NCBI GenBank assembly: GCA_030849805.1
Contig: JASANZ010001940.1
Location: 1 to 26,013 of the forward strand
Direction of reading: 5' to 3'
Length of the DNA: 26,013 bases
Source: Sergeia podlipaevii
Lineage: Eukaryota > Euglenozoa > Kinetoplastea > Trypanosomatida > Trypanosomatidae
In this document: piece by piece, positions 1 to 9,045 of the stretch
Layout: every line of letters starts with the position of its first letter
Position numbering within the stretch: the first letter of the stretch is position 1
Position numbers and translations under genes: made by a program
The notes under the pieces: generated by a model
What the model saw: only the letters and a program-made list of their open reading frames with translations
Told to the model about the DNA's origin: nothing
The model's database searches: none

Positions 1-3000
1 CGCTGCGGCATCACTGGAAGAAGGAACAATAGAGCTTGTACCGATGCTGCTAGAAAGGGTACGAAAACTCGCGAGGTTGACATCGCAGTCCTTTAAAGCA
101 AAAGCACACTGTTTGTGTGCTTGCATTTCATCATCATCATCGTCCACCAATTGCCTCTCATATGCCTCTTGATGTACATTTTGAAAAAAAGTCTGTTCTT
201 GTTGCTTTGGTTGCTGTGGTTGCAGCCTTCCAGACTCCAATGAAAGCAGCACTCTACTTGCTGCCCCCACAAGCTCCTCTGGAAAAGGCCGCTCCTTCAG
301 TCCTAGGCGATCCAGCACAGCGGAGTGCTCTGCCACAGTTTCCTTCACTCGAGCCAGCTCTGCCAGCGCGGCATCTCTCTCTGCCCGCAACCCAGCCGCA
401 GCTTGCTCCAAGGCGGTACTGCGGGTGGTGGCACCAGTCAACTGCTGCCGGAGTGCCCGCACCAGTGCATGCAGCTCCTTACATTCCTCCTCAACGCACT
501 CGCGATACTCGGCCTCCTCGTCACATGCGGTGCGAGCGTTGTGAAGGTGAACTTCAAGGGATTCATTGCGAGCTTGAGCCTGTTGCAGGAAGTCCAAAAG
601 CTGGTCGTCACCGTGAGCCTTCCTTGTTGTGTGCGTCTGCTCATGAGGCACGCAGCTCTCACCATCGCCTTTTTGCCTCGCGCGGTTCTCTGCGTGACAA
701 GGGGAATTTTCGTAGTCCTCGCTTACATTGTCACGCCCAGCTCCAGTGCAGTGGTAGTTATCAATGAAGGGACTGCTGCTGCTGCTGCTGCTGTCCTCAC
801 TCTCATCTGAGAAGATGTTACACATACCAACCGACTCTCCCATTCCCGCAAGCGGCACACGCAGAGGTGGCTGCGGTGCTGGTGAGCCCATAGAAAGGCC
901 ATCGTCGTTACCGTACGCGTCCTTCGCCACAGACAGACGCCCCCGCGCCACCACCACTTTCTCTCTCTTCCTGGGCACGCTCGCCTCCAGCTCCGTCATC
1001 ATCCACGCGCAAAAGTCGTCTTCATCCTCGTCCAAATCCTCATCGTGGTCGCCCAACACTAGAGAGCCACTGATATGGCTGTACTCTAGAGCAGTAGCAG
1101 CAGCAGACATGATAGCATCCCCTTTGCCCTGTTCATAAAGACGGCGGTGATGACGGCAAGGAAGTGGGTGGCAGTGGTCCTCGTAACGGTCACCCCAAGC
1201 GGTAGTGCCGTCATGCTCTCCTTCGGCGTCAATCTGCTCTGGGGACTGACTAGTAGTGCGCGCGCTGTCAGAGCGGGGTGGCGGCAACAGTGGAGTGTCT
1301 TCAATCTTAGAGTAGAACAAGCTTTCTCTGTCCTCATCCATGTCATCGTCAATACGGCTGGGCGTTGTACCAAGCGAAACACCAGGATGGTGCTCCATCG
1401 GTGCCGCTACCATCAGCTCTGTACCGCGCTTGCTTTCAGCGATGGGCGCGTCCAGAAGCAACGCAGAAGATACTTCTGCGACTTGCGATCCTCGCGCCGG
1501 GGATGGGGTTGGAGGACACAGTAGCCGCCCTGACTGCTTTGCACGTGTCGATGGAGTAGAGACAGGGTTTTCACTGATGCAGCGCGTCCCTGAAGGTACC
1601 AGAACGAGTGTCACGGCATTGCCGGTACTGGTTGGTAAGGCGGGAGATACATCCTGCGTCACCCCATACTCATGGCCTCCCCCCTCACCCTCTTCCTCCG
1701 TATCGGACTGTGGCGCCGGTGGGGGCCGCTGTGGTCTGTCCTTCGAGGAGGTGCCTCCTTCCAGCGAGGGACTAATGAGGCGGTGATGAATAGCTCCTGG
1801 TGCTGCCGCTGCTGCTGCCACTGTGGCTGAAGCGTGCATCCCAGCCTGCAAAGGCAAGAAAGGTGATGTAATATTCGAGCTGCCTTCATGCCTCTGCAAG
1901 CATGGTGCCACCGGTGCTGGAGAAGGTGGTGACACCACATGATGTGGAGACTCGCAGGACAGTAGCAACACAGATGTGCCGCTGTTTGCGCCGTGTATGT
2001 CACTTTCTACTGTCTCTCTACTGTTCAATACACAAAGCATCACACCATCACCACCGGCGCAAGCACCTACGCCATCACTAGGTATAGCACTGGATGCTGC
2101 CGCTGCTGAGTGGGAGGTACCCTCTTGCGGTGCAGCAGCAGTTGAATCCACACTGGAACTGGAGCCCAGCGCAACGTTCTTACTGTGTTGAAGCGAACTG
2201 GCCGGCACTGATACGATCATAGGAGAGGCAAACTGAGACGGCGTTGGATCGATGGAGTGGGCGTCATAAAAGGAGAGACGCACGCCTTCCTCAAGCGAAA
2301 TCAAGTGCGCACTACGAGATGGCGAGGAGAAAGCAGAGTGAGCCTTGCTCTTCATCTCTATAAGGTTTGATGTGAGAGGCTCCGCTTTGATCACCACCTC
2401 GTCTTCGACAACTTGGTGCGCCTCCTGTGCTGCCGTGGGCAAATGATAAGCACAGTGCTTTTCGTCATCTAACAGAGCGCCAGGCACAAGAGTAGTAAGT
2501 GGTCCCTTGACAATGCTCGCAAGACACGAGGCGGACTCTGGTAACACATTCTTCTGTAGGTCCATTGCACAATCCATCAGCGCTGAGCCTGCGACCATAA
2601 CAGCGGCAGAGGGCACTGACGCAATATCAAGGAGAGCGTCGCAGGAGTCGAACACAAGTCGCACCGCCCTCAAAGGGCTTCCACTCGTTGTCGACTCGCA
2701 GTGAAAGTTACGTGTAATACCAGTAGTTGGGGAGGTGTTGCAGTGCACAAGCGCCGTCGCTTCCGTGGCGGTGGTGGTGGCAGCATCAGCAGCGGCAGTA
2801 GTAGTAGTAGTAGTAGTTGACGATGCCGCGTCTCCCTCGGAGAGTTCAGCGTCTTTGGTCTTTTTTGCTTGAATGAAAGCAATAGCGGCGCTTCCTACAT
2901 GAGTGCCCAGTTCCCTGTCTTGAGTAGCAGTGCCCTTTCCACCCTCAATAAAGGTGTCGGCAGCAGGCTTAGGGCTACAAGAGCACCCCGAAGCAAGCGT

Positions 3001-3165
3001 AAGGTGTCCCCTGTCGAGAGTCGTGAGAGTCGTGAGACTCGGTTGCGACTGAGTACTAAACAGCGTCGCACCATCCCCAAGCTCTCCGTCCACAGCTACG
3101 GTTGGAAGCTCAACATCTTCCCCTGCAAAAGTGGACGAAAGCACCGTAGCTGAATGACTCGTCAT
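1..3165 (-). CDS. Hypothetical coiled-coil protein, 3' end missing (runs off left edge)
   Basis: The minus-strand frame is open from an ATG at 3165 to base 1, giving 1,055 codons with no stop, so the C-terminus lies outside the window. An in-frame TAA sits six codons upstream of the ATG, which fixes this as the first ATG. I recognise no catalytic domain. The first ~700 residues are low-complexity and rich in Ser, Thr, Ala and Pro, with a poly-Thr run from an ACT repeat and a poly-Ser run from an AGC repeat. An acidic Asp/Glu cluster near residue 707 is followed by a short Trp-Met-Met island. Residues ~848-950 are rich in heptad-like Leu, Glu, Gln and Arg and probably form a coiled coil. A five-Asp run lies further on. 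It is likely a structural or scaffold protein; that is inference from composition only. It is the last gene in the window to be transcribed. Confidence 0.88.
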   Translation of the reverse strand, partial: MTSHSATVLSSTFAGEDVELPTVAVDGELGDGATLFSTQSQPSLTTLTTLDRGHLTLASGCSCSPKPAADTFIEGGKGTATQDRELGTHVGSAAIAFIQAKKTKDAELSEGDAASSTTTTTTTAAADAATTTATEATALVHCNTSPTTGITRNFHCESTTSGSPLRAVRLVFDSCDALLDIASVPSAAVMVAGSALMDCAMDLQKNVLPESASCLASIVKGPLTTLVPGALLDDEKHCAYHLPTAAQEAHQVVEDEVVIKAEPLTSNLIEMKSKAHSAFSSPSRSAHLISLEEGVRLSFYDAHSIDPTPSQFASPMIVSVPASSLQHSKNVALGSSSSVDSTAAAPQEGTSHSAAAASSAIPSDGVGACAGGDGVMLCVLNSRETVESDIHGANSGTSVLLLSCESPHHVVSPPSPAPVAPCLQRHEGSSNITSPFLPLQAGMHASATVAAAAAAPGAIHHRLISPSLEGGTSSKDRPQRPPPAPQSDTEEEGEGGGHEYGVTQDVSPALPTSTGNAVTLVLVPSGTRCISENPVSTPSTRAKQSGRLLCPPTPSPARGSQVAEVSSALLLDAPIAESKRGTELMVAAPMEHHPGVSLGTTPSRIDDDMDEDRESLFYSKIEDTPLLPPPRSDSARTTSQSPEQIDAEGEHDGTTAWGDRYEDHCHPLPCRHHRRLYEQGKGDAIMSAAATALEYSHISGSLVLGDHDEDLDEDEDDFCAWMMTELEASVPRKREKVVVARGRLSVAKDAYGNDDGLSMGSPAPQPPLRVPLAGMGESVGMCNIFSDESEDSSSSSSSPFIDNYHCTGAGRDNVSEDYENSPCHAENRARQKGDGESCVPHEQTHTTRKAHGDDQLLDFLQQAQARNESLEVHLHNARTACDEEAEYRECVEEECKELHALVRALRQQLTGATTRSTALEQAAAGLRAERDAALAELARVKETVAEHSAVLDRLGLKERPFPEELVGAASRVLLSLESGRLQPQQPKQQEQTFFQNVHQEAYERQLVDDDDDEMQAHKQCAFALKDCDVNLASFRTLSSSIGTSSIVPSSSDAAA

Positions 3166-3746
3166 CCGCAAGTAAATGACTTATCTATCTATCTTCCTAT
3201 ATATATATAAATGTAAACCCAGGTAAAGAAGAAAATAAAGGGGGCGAAATTTTATTGATAGCAATAAAACGATGATAAATGAATATATAGGTAGAGAACG
3301 ATCTAAACGTATTTGATACCACTACTCACCGCGCTTATGCGTACAGTTGCACTCACCTGTCTACGCTGTGATGACAAAAAGTCGAAAAGAAAAAGGAGAA
3401 GAAGAGATGTTTTTTTTTCTAGAAAAGTGCAATCGTAAGTGCATAGCACATAGCTAGCACTGCCAATCAACAAATGTAAGAAAAGGGCAACATCATAAGT
3501 GTATCACATCATGGCGAACATCTTTAATGGAGAGAAGAATTGAAAAGAAAAGAAAAGTGCTGGTGTTTCTATGCTGCAATAATATATATGCATATACAAT
3601 ATACCATCTATTGTCTGTATCATATGAAGAAGAAAAAAAGTACCTTGTGAAATGAGTTGAGAGAAACAAGAGATAAGGAAAGAGAAAGTATATAGAAAGG
3701 GAATCCTACCTATTGAGCACAGAGAGGCAAAGTCACGAGCGCATAT
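3166..3746. other. Intergenic gap
   Basis: This AT-rich stretch lies between the 990-residue gene and the left-edge gene. It should hold the 3' UTR of the first and the leader of the second. It has no coding-strand ORF of notable length (the longest ATG frame I traced is about 39 codons) and no tRNA-like sequence. Confidence 0.6.
3197..3245 (-). promoter_or_regulatory. Predicted spliced-leader acceptor for the left-edge gene
   Basis: On the coding strand a C/T-rich tract (about 3245-3220) is followed by an alternating TA stretch and an AG at 3198-3197. Use of this AG gives a 31-nt 5' leader with no upstream ATG. The assignment follows the known polypyrimidine-AG rule of trypanosomatid trans-splicing. 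Confidence 0.55.
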
Positions 3747-6719
3747 TCACCAGAAGAGACGCTTTTGAGCAGGCAGATCACTCTGTGTTCGAATGGCCGT
3801 CGCAGCGCCTGCTGCATCACGCTCCTGCGTAGCACTCCCCATCCCTGAGGACGACGCCAACGACTCCCTTGCCCAGCTCGTCATGCTTCCAGCACTTTCC
3901 CCACCGCACCCAAGGCCTCTATCGCTCTCTCGCTCCTCCAGTGCATCCAGCCAGGCACGCAGCTGCTCACTGTTTAACCCACCAAGCTGTCTGACGGCTT
4001 GTGCCAAAAATGTGTCGTGCGCTGCGTCCGCTACGTGGCTGCTGCTGCTATTGATCTTGTAGCAGTACTTGGGGGTCTGATAGATGTCATGCCGCGTGTC
4101 GCTGAAGTGACGATGAGGAGGCGTTGGCGTGACACCATTGTGGTTGCCCCCACTGCTGATATCCATAGAGTCCACAGCAGCAGCACCACAAGAAGAAGCG
4201 ACGAGAGGTCGCGGCGTGACTAAGCGGCAGCAATGCTCCAAGAGCTCACCAAAAGCCTCTTGTACAGCTCGTGCGCTGCTCGGTAGCAGCGCCTCGTCTT
4301 CCTTTCCAGACATCGAAGAAAGCGGCAATGAAGAGGCCTTGTTACTCTGCTCATCACCCCCAATGACGCGACCCTCATTCGTTGCTTTGGCTGCTTCTTC
4401 CTGCGTTGCGCGATCGTGGAAGTAGCGGTCCAACTTCTCATGCAAGGCGGCACCGCGCGTTGGCGGTCGACCCGACACCACTTTAAGAGCTCTTCTCAGC
4501 TTCTCCAATGGGCTGTTCTCTAGTGCATCATAAGATACTATTCCTCTATGATGACCATCACTCTTGCTGATGCCGTCGTACCTGTTGTTCAGCATTGAAG
4601 ATAACTCTCTCGAGCGCTCATCGGGTGTGGTGAGAGACGCAAAAAGTGATTCTGGAGACTGCACAAAACTGCCAGCTTTTGGCGGCGCCTTTTGCCTCTG
4701 TGCGTGGGTTCCCAGTGGCACTCTCGCGGTGTCACAGAGAAGAGACGTGAGTACTCGCGTGCTTTCTGACTTGGCACCTCCGGAGCCGGCAAGAGCGCTG
4801 GCGCTGAGGTTCCTCACTGAGGCAGCCGCTTCCTCATCGTAGCTGAGAGCTGCGGCACTCACGTCGGGAGCAAAGCTGAATGTGACCGTCTTGCTACGAC
4901 GAGGCGGCGGCAAGGTGTCGTTGACGGAGTTTGCAGGTGAAGAAGTGGTGAGGGAGCGGCAGTGCTCACACTGAGAAAGCAATCGGGTCAGCTTGGCGGG
5001 ATCACGGCTGGGGGCCACTCTACCAACCTCAACAGCACTACCCCGCCGTATCGATAGCTCCCGAGGAGGCGACAGACACCGCCTAAAAGTGGGGAAGTAA
5101 CCTGCGAGCTCCATCAGCAGTTCCTTGCTGCTGCGCAGCGCTGGGTACTGTGACGGACACACCAGCAGCATCGATTGCACTAGTTTCTCTTGTGCACTCG
5201 TAGGAACAGCAGCAGTGCGCAGTGTCTTCTCCTTGTGCACTCGAGCCTTCGCAGCAGCAGTCGACGGAGCTGGAGCAGTGCGTGCTCTCAGCGGCCGCCG
5301 CGTCACTGAACTTGATGCGGGAGGCGTAAAGGAGGAAGAAATAGACGAAGAAGAGCAGAGCATGCTATGGATGTTTCGCGGCCGTCCTAAGGACCGAGCA
5401 TGCTCTGGCAATTGCCTGAAGAGCAGACTTGATGGCACCGCCCCCAGTGCAATGGCGTCACTGCTGCCACCAAGAACACCCTCCGGAAAGTCATTAGCAA
5501 TCACTACTCCTTCTTCATGAGCGGCTCCATCATCTCTCGTTTCGTTCACTGGTTTGGTGATGATCTGTATTGTGTATGCCTTGCCAGATCGAGAGCTACG
5601 CGCCACACCGCTGTACGTCGTCGCATCAACAGCACCTGTTTCTCCACCTTCACAACAACAAATGCTCGTCCATGTGGCGGCATCGTTCTCTTTCATGCGT
5701 TGCTGCCGCTGTGGAGGTGGGTGGCGGTGGCGGTCAGCACTGCTGCTTCGAGCTCGCAACGGCGGCGACGATGAAGTTTGTACCGCATGCAAAGGTATTT
5801 TGACGAGAGGAGACATCGCAAGAGGCGACGTTGCCCCTGTAAAAACTGGAGAATTGTCCCTTCGTGCCCGTTCTTTCGCTAAAGGAGAAGAAGTTGCACC
5901 GCCGGCAGCTCTGGGTGGTGTGACATTCAAGCGAGGTCCAGCAGCTGCGGGCACTCCGTGAGGGCCACGGTAGCAACGAAACATCTCTTGCCGCCGGTGT
6001 GCCTTCGTTTTCTTCTCACGTTCTGCCGCGTCGCGCGCGCGACGAGCTTGAGCCAGTATCGATCCTTGATAAGAGGCGAGTGCGGCCTCATAGCCCGTTT
6101 GATTCTCAGCAGCACAGGGCGACGCTGCAGCAAACTGGGAGTAGCGTCTTGACTGAGTGGACTTTTCAACTTTGCCTCGGCCGTCATTACGTTCCAGGTG
6201 TGATGGTTTGGAAGACGTTGGCTTCTTCAAAGGCTGCTCTTGGGGATGCCTTGTGGCCTCACCTACGCCAGTGCTGCAAGTGTTGTGTGCCTGTGGCAAA
6301 GAAATACTTGGTTGATGTGCCGGTGTCCTGTGGGCAAACAATAGTTGCTCCTCAAGTTCCTTTAGATCATATGGGTGTGCACCAGCACGATCAAAAGATA
6401 AAGAACCTGGGGGGCTGGTACCATGACAAGACCTACCATCGGAATAAAGCAGACTAGTGATGCGGATAGGCTCCACAACGCTGTTCTTGCCATCGTGATA
6501 GCCGCCGCCGCTATGTTTCGCATTGCTTGCACTTCTATCCTCCCCTCTAGAAGCAGTGGCGGGCACAGCCGGGGGCAAGGAAAAGGGTGACGACAGAGTA
6601 ATGAACGACCTCAACTGAGGAGAGGCGTTCGGATCATCACTCGGGTTCCGATGGAGGCACGGGTCAGGCAGTTGTGGAGCCGTATGTGTTTCCTGCGGCA
6701 ACAGCGGCTTCGCGTACAT
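3747..6719 (-). CDS. Hypothetical protein, 990 aa, with a PP1-docking-type motif
   Basis: A complete intron-free frame runs from ATG at 6719 to TGA at 3749-3747. The ATG lies 13 nt after a very clear splice acceptor, which supports this start. I do not recognise the family. Most of the protein is Ser/Pro/Arg-rich and probably disordered. Ordered-looking islands are: a charged, Arg/Lys/Glu/Ala-rich helical segment at ~213-250; a Leu-rich segment at ~508-557 containing Cys and aromatic residues; a helical segment at ~712-776; and a helical C-terminal segment at ~900-933. Residues 610-614 read KTVTF, matching the RVxF-type consensus used to dock protein phosphatase 1. No signal peptide or membrane segment is visible. 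A regulatory or scaffold role is possible, but only the short motif hints at it. Confidence 0.9.
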   Translation of the reverse strand: MYAKPLLPQETHTAPQLPDPCLHRNPSDDPNASPQLRSFITLSSPFSLPPAVPATASRGEDRSASNAKHSGGGYHDGKNSVVEPIRITSLLYSDGRSCHGTSPPGSLSFDRAGAHPYDLKELEEQLLFAHRTPAHQPSISLPQAHNTCSTGVGEATRHPQEQPLKKPTSSKPSHLERNDGRGKVEKSTQSRRYSQFAAASPCAAENQTGYEAALASYQGSILAQARRARDAAEREKKTKAHRRQEMFRCYRGPHGVPAAAGPRLNVTPPRAAGGATSSPLAKERARRDNSPVFTGATSPLAMSPLVKIPLHAVQTSSSPPLRARSSSADRHRHPPPQRQQRMKENDAATWTSICCCEGGETGAVDATTYSGVARSSRSGKAYTIQIITKPVNETRDDGAAHEEGVVIANDFPEGVLGGSSDAIALGAVPSSLLFRQLPEHARSLGRPRNIHSMLCSSSSISSSFTPPASSSVTRRPLRARTAPAPSTAAAKARVHKEKTLRTAAVPTSAQEKLVQSMLLVCPSQYPALRSSKELLMELAGYFPTFRRCLSPPRELSIRRGSAVEVGRVAPSRDPAKLTRLLSQCEHCRSLTTSSPANSVNDTLPPPRRSKTVTFSFAPDVSAAALSYDEEAAASVRNLSASALAGSGGAKSESTRVLTSLLCDTARVPLGTHAQRQKAPPKAGSFVQSPESLFASLTTPDERSRELSSMLNNRYDGISKSDGHHRGIVSYDALENSPLEKLRRALKVVSGRPPTRGAALHEKLDRYFHDRATQEEAAKATNEGRVIGGDEQSNKASSLPLSSMSGKEDEALLPSSARAVQEAFGELLEHCCRLVTPRPLVASSCGAAAVDSMDISSGGNHNGVTPTPPHRHFSDTRHDIYQTPKYCYKINSSSSHVADAAHDTFLAQAVRQLGGLNSEQLRAWLDALEERESDRGLGCGGESAGSMTSWARESLASSSGMGSATQERDAAGAATAIRTQSDLPAQKRLFW

Positions 6720-7256
6720 TCCCGTTGGCCCTCTATAGGAAGAAAAAAAAATGTCTATAAAAGAGTAACGCGAACCACTGAAAGTTAAAAAAAAGATATA
6801 TAGAATGCACTGTCAAGTATGAGAAGCAGAAAAGAGGAGGAGAGGAAAAGGTAGGAGGTATCTAAAGGTCTATAGTTCAGTGTACAAAGACTGAATAAGT
6901 TTACTGTGCCTGCACACGCATTCGTAAATGCATGTGAAAGAGCCAGCGAAAAGAAAGAAAAAAGAAAAAGAAAAAAAGGAAGGAAAATAAATTGCATCTA
7001 ATTGTCTTTAAGTGGAAGAAAGAAACTCAGGAAAAGAATATATGCATGTCTTCCTCGCTCTGATACAACGCTCCGTCAAAGTGTCACTTTTGCCCCTTTT
7101 CTTTTCCTTCCTTTTGATGAATATCCAATGTGGATCTCATAGCAAAAAAAAAAAAAAAGCAGACAGGCAACGAAGACGATAATAACAAAAATAGTTATAA
7201 AAGCAACGGTAAAGCAGAAAAAAAAAAGAAGATAATAATGAAATAAAAGACTGCAA
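6720..7256. other. Intergenic gap with three pyrimidine tracts and a small hydrophobic ORF
   Basis: The gap holds the 3' UTR of the ARM-like gene and the leader of the 990-aa gene. Coding-strand pyrimidine tracts lie at about 7145-7158 (T14), 6959-6985 and 6739-6751; the last is next to the downstream start. A 70-codon ATG frame at 6785-6997 encodes a Phe/Leu-rich hydrophobic peptide. It overlaps a pyrimidine tract, so I do not call it a gene. Confidence 0.55.
6731..6752 (-). promoter_or_regulatory. Predicted spliced-leader acceptor for the 990-aa gene
   Basis: The coding strand shows nine T, then CTTCC, then TATAG with a second AG immediately after. The AG at 6734-6733 would leave a leader of only 13 nt before the ATG at 6719. 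This is the clearest acceptor in the window. Confidence 0.65.
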
Positions 7257-8390
7257 TTACACTACAACAGTTTCTGCAAGATTGCACAGAAAATGTAAGC
7301 ACCGCGTCGCTACCCGCTCCTCCCGCCCCAAGTGCAACAGTAATTGCTCGGCAATTGGCACCGCCCCTGCCTCTATCAAGAACGGCACCGCCTCAACATG
7401 TGCTGCTGTCACGTTACACAAGGTCCCCGCCCACGCTGCCACCACGGAAGGTGCCTCGTACGCACCACACGCCAGTGCACAAAGGGTGGCGCAGTCCTCT
7501 CTTGAAATCTGCAACTGTGGCGCGAGGGCAACATTGCCCAGGACGGTGAGAGTGAAGCTCAACACATGGCGACGCTCGCGGTGTCTTTGCGCACAAAGCA
7601 ATGCCGTAATCCAAAAGGTGTTAACGGGGAGACGCGAGTGAAGCCCGTCAAGAGTGGCCAAGTTTGCAATCAGACCGCATGTATAAGTCGCGATGGACAC
7701 CAGTAGCAACATTTCCTTTGCTGTACCTTCGCTCTCTTCAGCCTTCTCCGGAGTACCTGGCCTACTGCGCGGCCGCACCCTCTTTGTGCTAATCAACACC
7801 CCACTCTGGTTCCTTTCCTTAAGGCACTTTACATCAGCTGGGGTGAGGGACACCAAAGTGTGAAGCAGCAGTAGCGCACGCTCCACCTCTCCGCTGTCTG
7901 CGCTCTCCACTATGTCACGCATCGCCACTGGCAAGGAAAGTGGCTGCTTACTCGTCCGTTCTTGTGTCTCTGTGTCTGAGCCAGATGCAGGCATCTGTTG
8001 CTGCTTCTTCTCTGCTACTTCGCGTTGCTGAGACAATGCCCACGAAGAGGGGTGGGTAAGATGCACCAGCTGTCGCAGCATGCTACAGACACGAATCAGG
8101 TCCGCCTCGCAATACGCCCTGGTGTTGCTAGGTGACCCCTCTTCATTGGTGTCGTCACGGGTGTCGTCCTTGCCACTCTTTGCATCCTCACTCGTACTCA
8201 TCTTGATCTCGTCTGAGAACACAACAGGAAAGGGAGCGGCTCGCGCATCACTTGTCGTGGTCCCTTGACGCTGTGTGGCGTTGCGGGTTGCGGCAAAAAT
8301 CGCAGAGATGAGCACCCCAAACAGGTGTGTAGGAATTCCTTCGTTGTTCGTGTTGCTGAAGGAGCCTGTCTGTGACCGTTCTTGCTGCAT
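7257..8390 (-). CDS. Armadillo-like helical-repeat protein, 377 aa
   Basis: The frame ends at TAA (7259-7257). It stays open upstream to about 8495, but there only a GTG is available; the first true ATG is at 8390, giving 377 aa. A second candidate ATG at 8201 would give 314 aa. Residues ~226-377 contain four helical units with the recurring Leu-x-Asn-Leu/Val-Ala pattern (LIANLA, VLGNVA, TLCNVT, FLCNLA), typical of ARM or HEAT-like repeats that bind other proteins. Residues ~90-113 and ~148-190 are also helical and Leu-rich, separated by a Lys/Gln-rich linker. The protein stops right after the last repeat. ARM-fold proteins act as adaptors in import, cilia or signalling; the sequence does not say which. 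If the leader begins near 8594 there is no ATG before 8390, which favours the longer start. Confidence 0.8.
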   Translation of the reverse strand: MQQERSQTGSFSNTNNEGIPTHLFGVLISAIFAATRNATQRQGTTTSDARAAPFPVVFSDEIKMSTSEDAKSGKDDTRDDTNEEGSPSNTRAYCEADLIRVCSMLRQLVHLTHPSSWALSQQREVAEKKQQQMPASGSDTETQERTSKQPLSLPVAMRDIVESADSGEVERALLLLHTLVSLTPADVKCLKERNQSGVLISTKRVRPRSRPGTPEKAEESEGTAKEMLLLVSIATYTCGLIANLATLDGLHSRLPVNTFWITALLCAQRHRERRHVLSFTLTVLGNVALAPQLQISREDCATLCALACGAYEAPSVVAAWAGTLCNVTAAHVEAVPFLIEAGAVPIAEQLLLHLGREERVATRCLHFLCNLAETVVV

Positions 8391-8594
8391 TGCAAAAGAA
8401 AAAAAATGGGGGGCAATTGCTGAAATGTGGTAGTAAGACGGCACAAAATACGGGCTAGCTGGGAGACCGTTGTGACGCCACACTTTCGAGCGCACGTATA
8501 TAAATAAATGTATGTGCGTATGAGTTACTAGTTGCCTTTTCGCTTCACTTTTTCGGAGGATTTTTCCTTTTCGTTGTTTCTCTTTCTTGAGGCA

Positions 8595-8645
8595 CTTACA
8601 CGTATATCATCAAAAGAAGAAAGAAAGAAAGAAAGAAGAAAAGAG
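8595..8645 (-). promoter_or_regulatory. Predicted spliced-leader acceptor for the ARM-like gene
   Basis: A CTTT-repeat pyrimidine tract (about 8645-8612 on the coding strand) is followed by an AG at 8596-8595. Its use gives a 204-nt leader free of ATG before the start at 8390. Two alternative tracts lie further downstream (8391-8412 and 8213-8239). Confidence 0.45.
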
Positions 8646-8953
8646 AATTCATTTAGTTAGTGTCATGAGTCTGCTAGTAGCGATTAGGGACCTATTTTTC
8701 GTTGTTGTTTTTTTGCTTCAGACATGTGCTCAAAAAAAAAAATTGTGTCCTCTCTGACGTTCACTATTTATATATTCTTTGATTTCTTTCTTGTTGTTAT
8801 CCTCGAGTTAACCACTGACTTCGCAACATCTCTCAGACCTCCACGCACCAAAAAAGTAAGAGTGAAAGCAATAATGATCATAATAATAATGTTAATGAAA
8901 TGGCTGACCCCTGCAGCAGCAGCATCCATAATCATCATACCACTCCAATGCTT

Positions 8954-8966
8954 CCCCCCCCCCCCC
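8954..8966. repeat. C13 homopolymer (G13 in the transcript)
   Basis: Thirteen consecutive C on the plus strand, in the gap after the J-protein gene. Confidence 0.9.
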
Positions 8967-9013
8967 AGAAGAAAAAAGTTCTCCATAGACACATGCTTCA
9001 TTTCCCAACACAT

Positions 9014-9014
9014 N
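9014..9014. other. Undetermined base (n)
   Basis: A single ambiguous base lies between the two C homopolymers, suggesting low assembly quality here. Confidence 0.99.
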
Positions 9015-9035
9015 AAAAACAGATGATAATGAAGA

Positions 9036-9045
9036 CCCCCCCCCC
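9036..9045. repeat. C10 homopolymer (G10 in the transcript)
   Basis: Ten consecutive C on the plus strand, starting 69 bases after the end of the C13 run and followed by a C-rich CCGCCACCGC stretch. Confidence 0.9.

Noticed and set aside
117..767. Plus-strand frame of 216 codons antisense to the left-edge gene
   Set aside because: It lies wholly opposite a 1,055-codon open frame, has shadow-like composition (His/Pro/Arg/Leu-rich), and runs against the single direction of all other genes.
8391..8495. N-terminal extension of the ARM-like protein by 35 codons
   Set aside because: The frame is open, but the only initiator there is GTG. Nuclear genes of trypanosomatids start at ATG, and the stretch includes the pyrimidine tract read as Phe codons.
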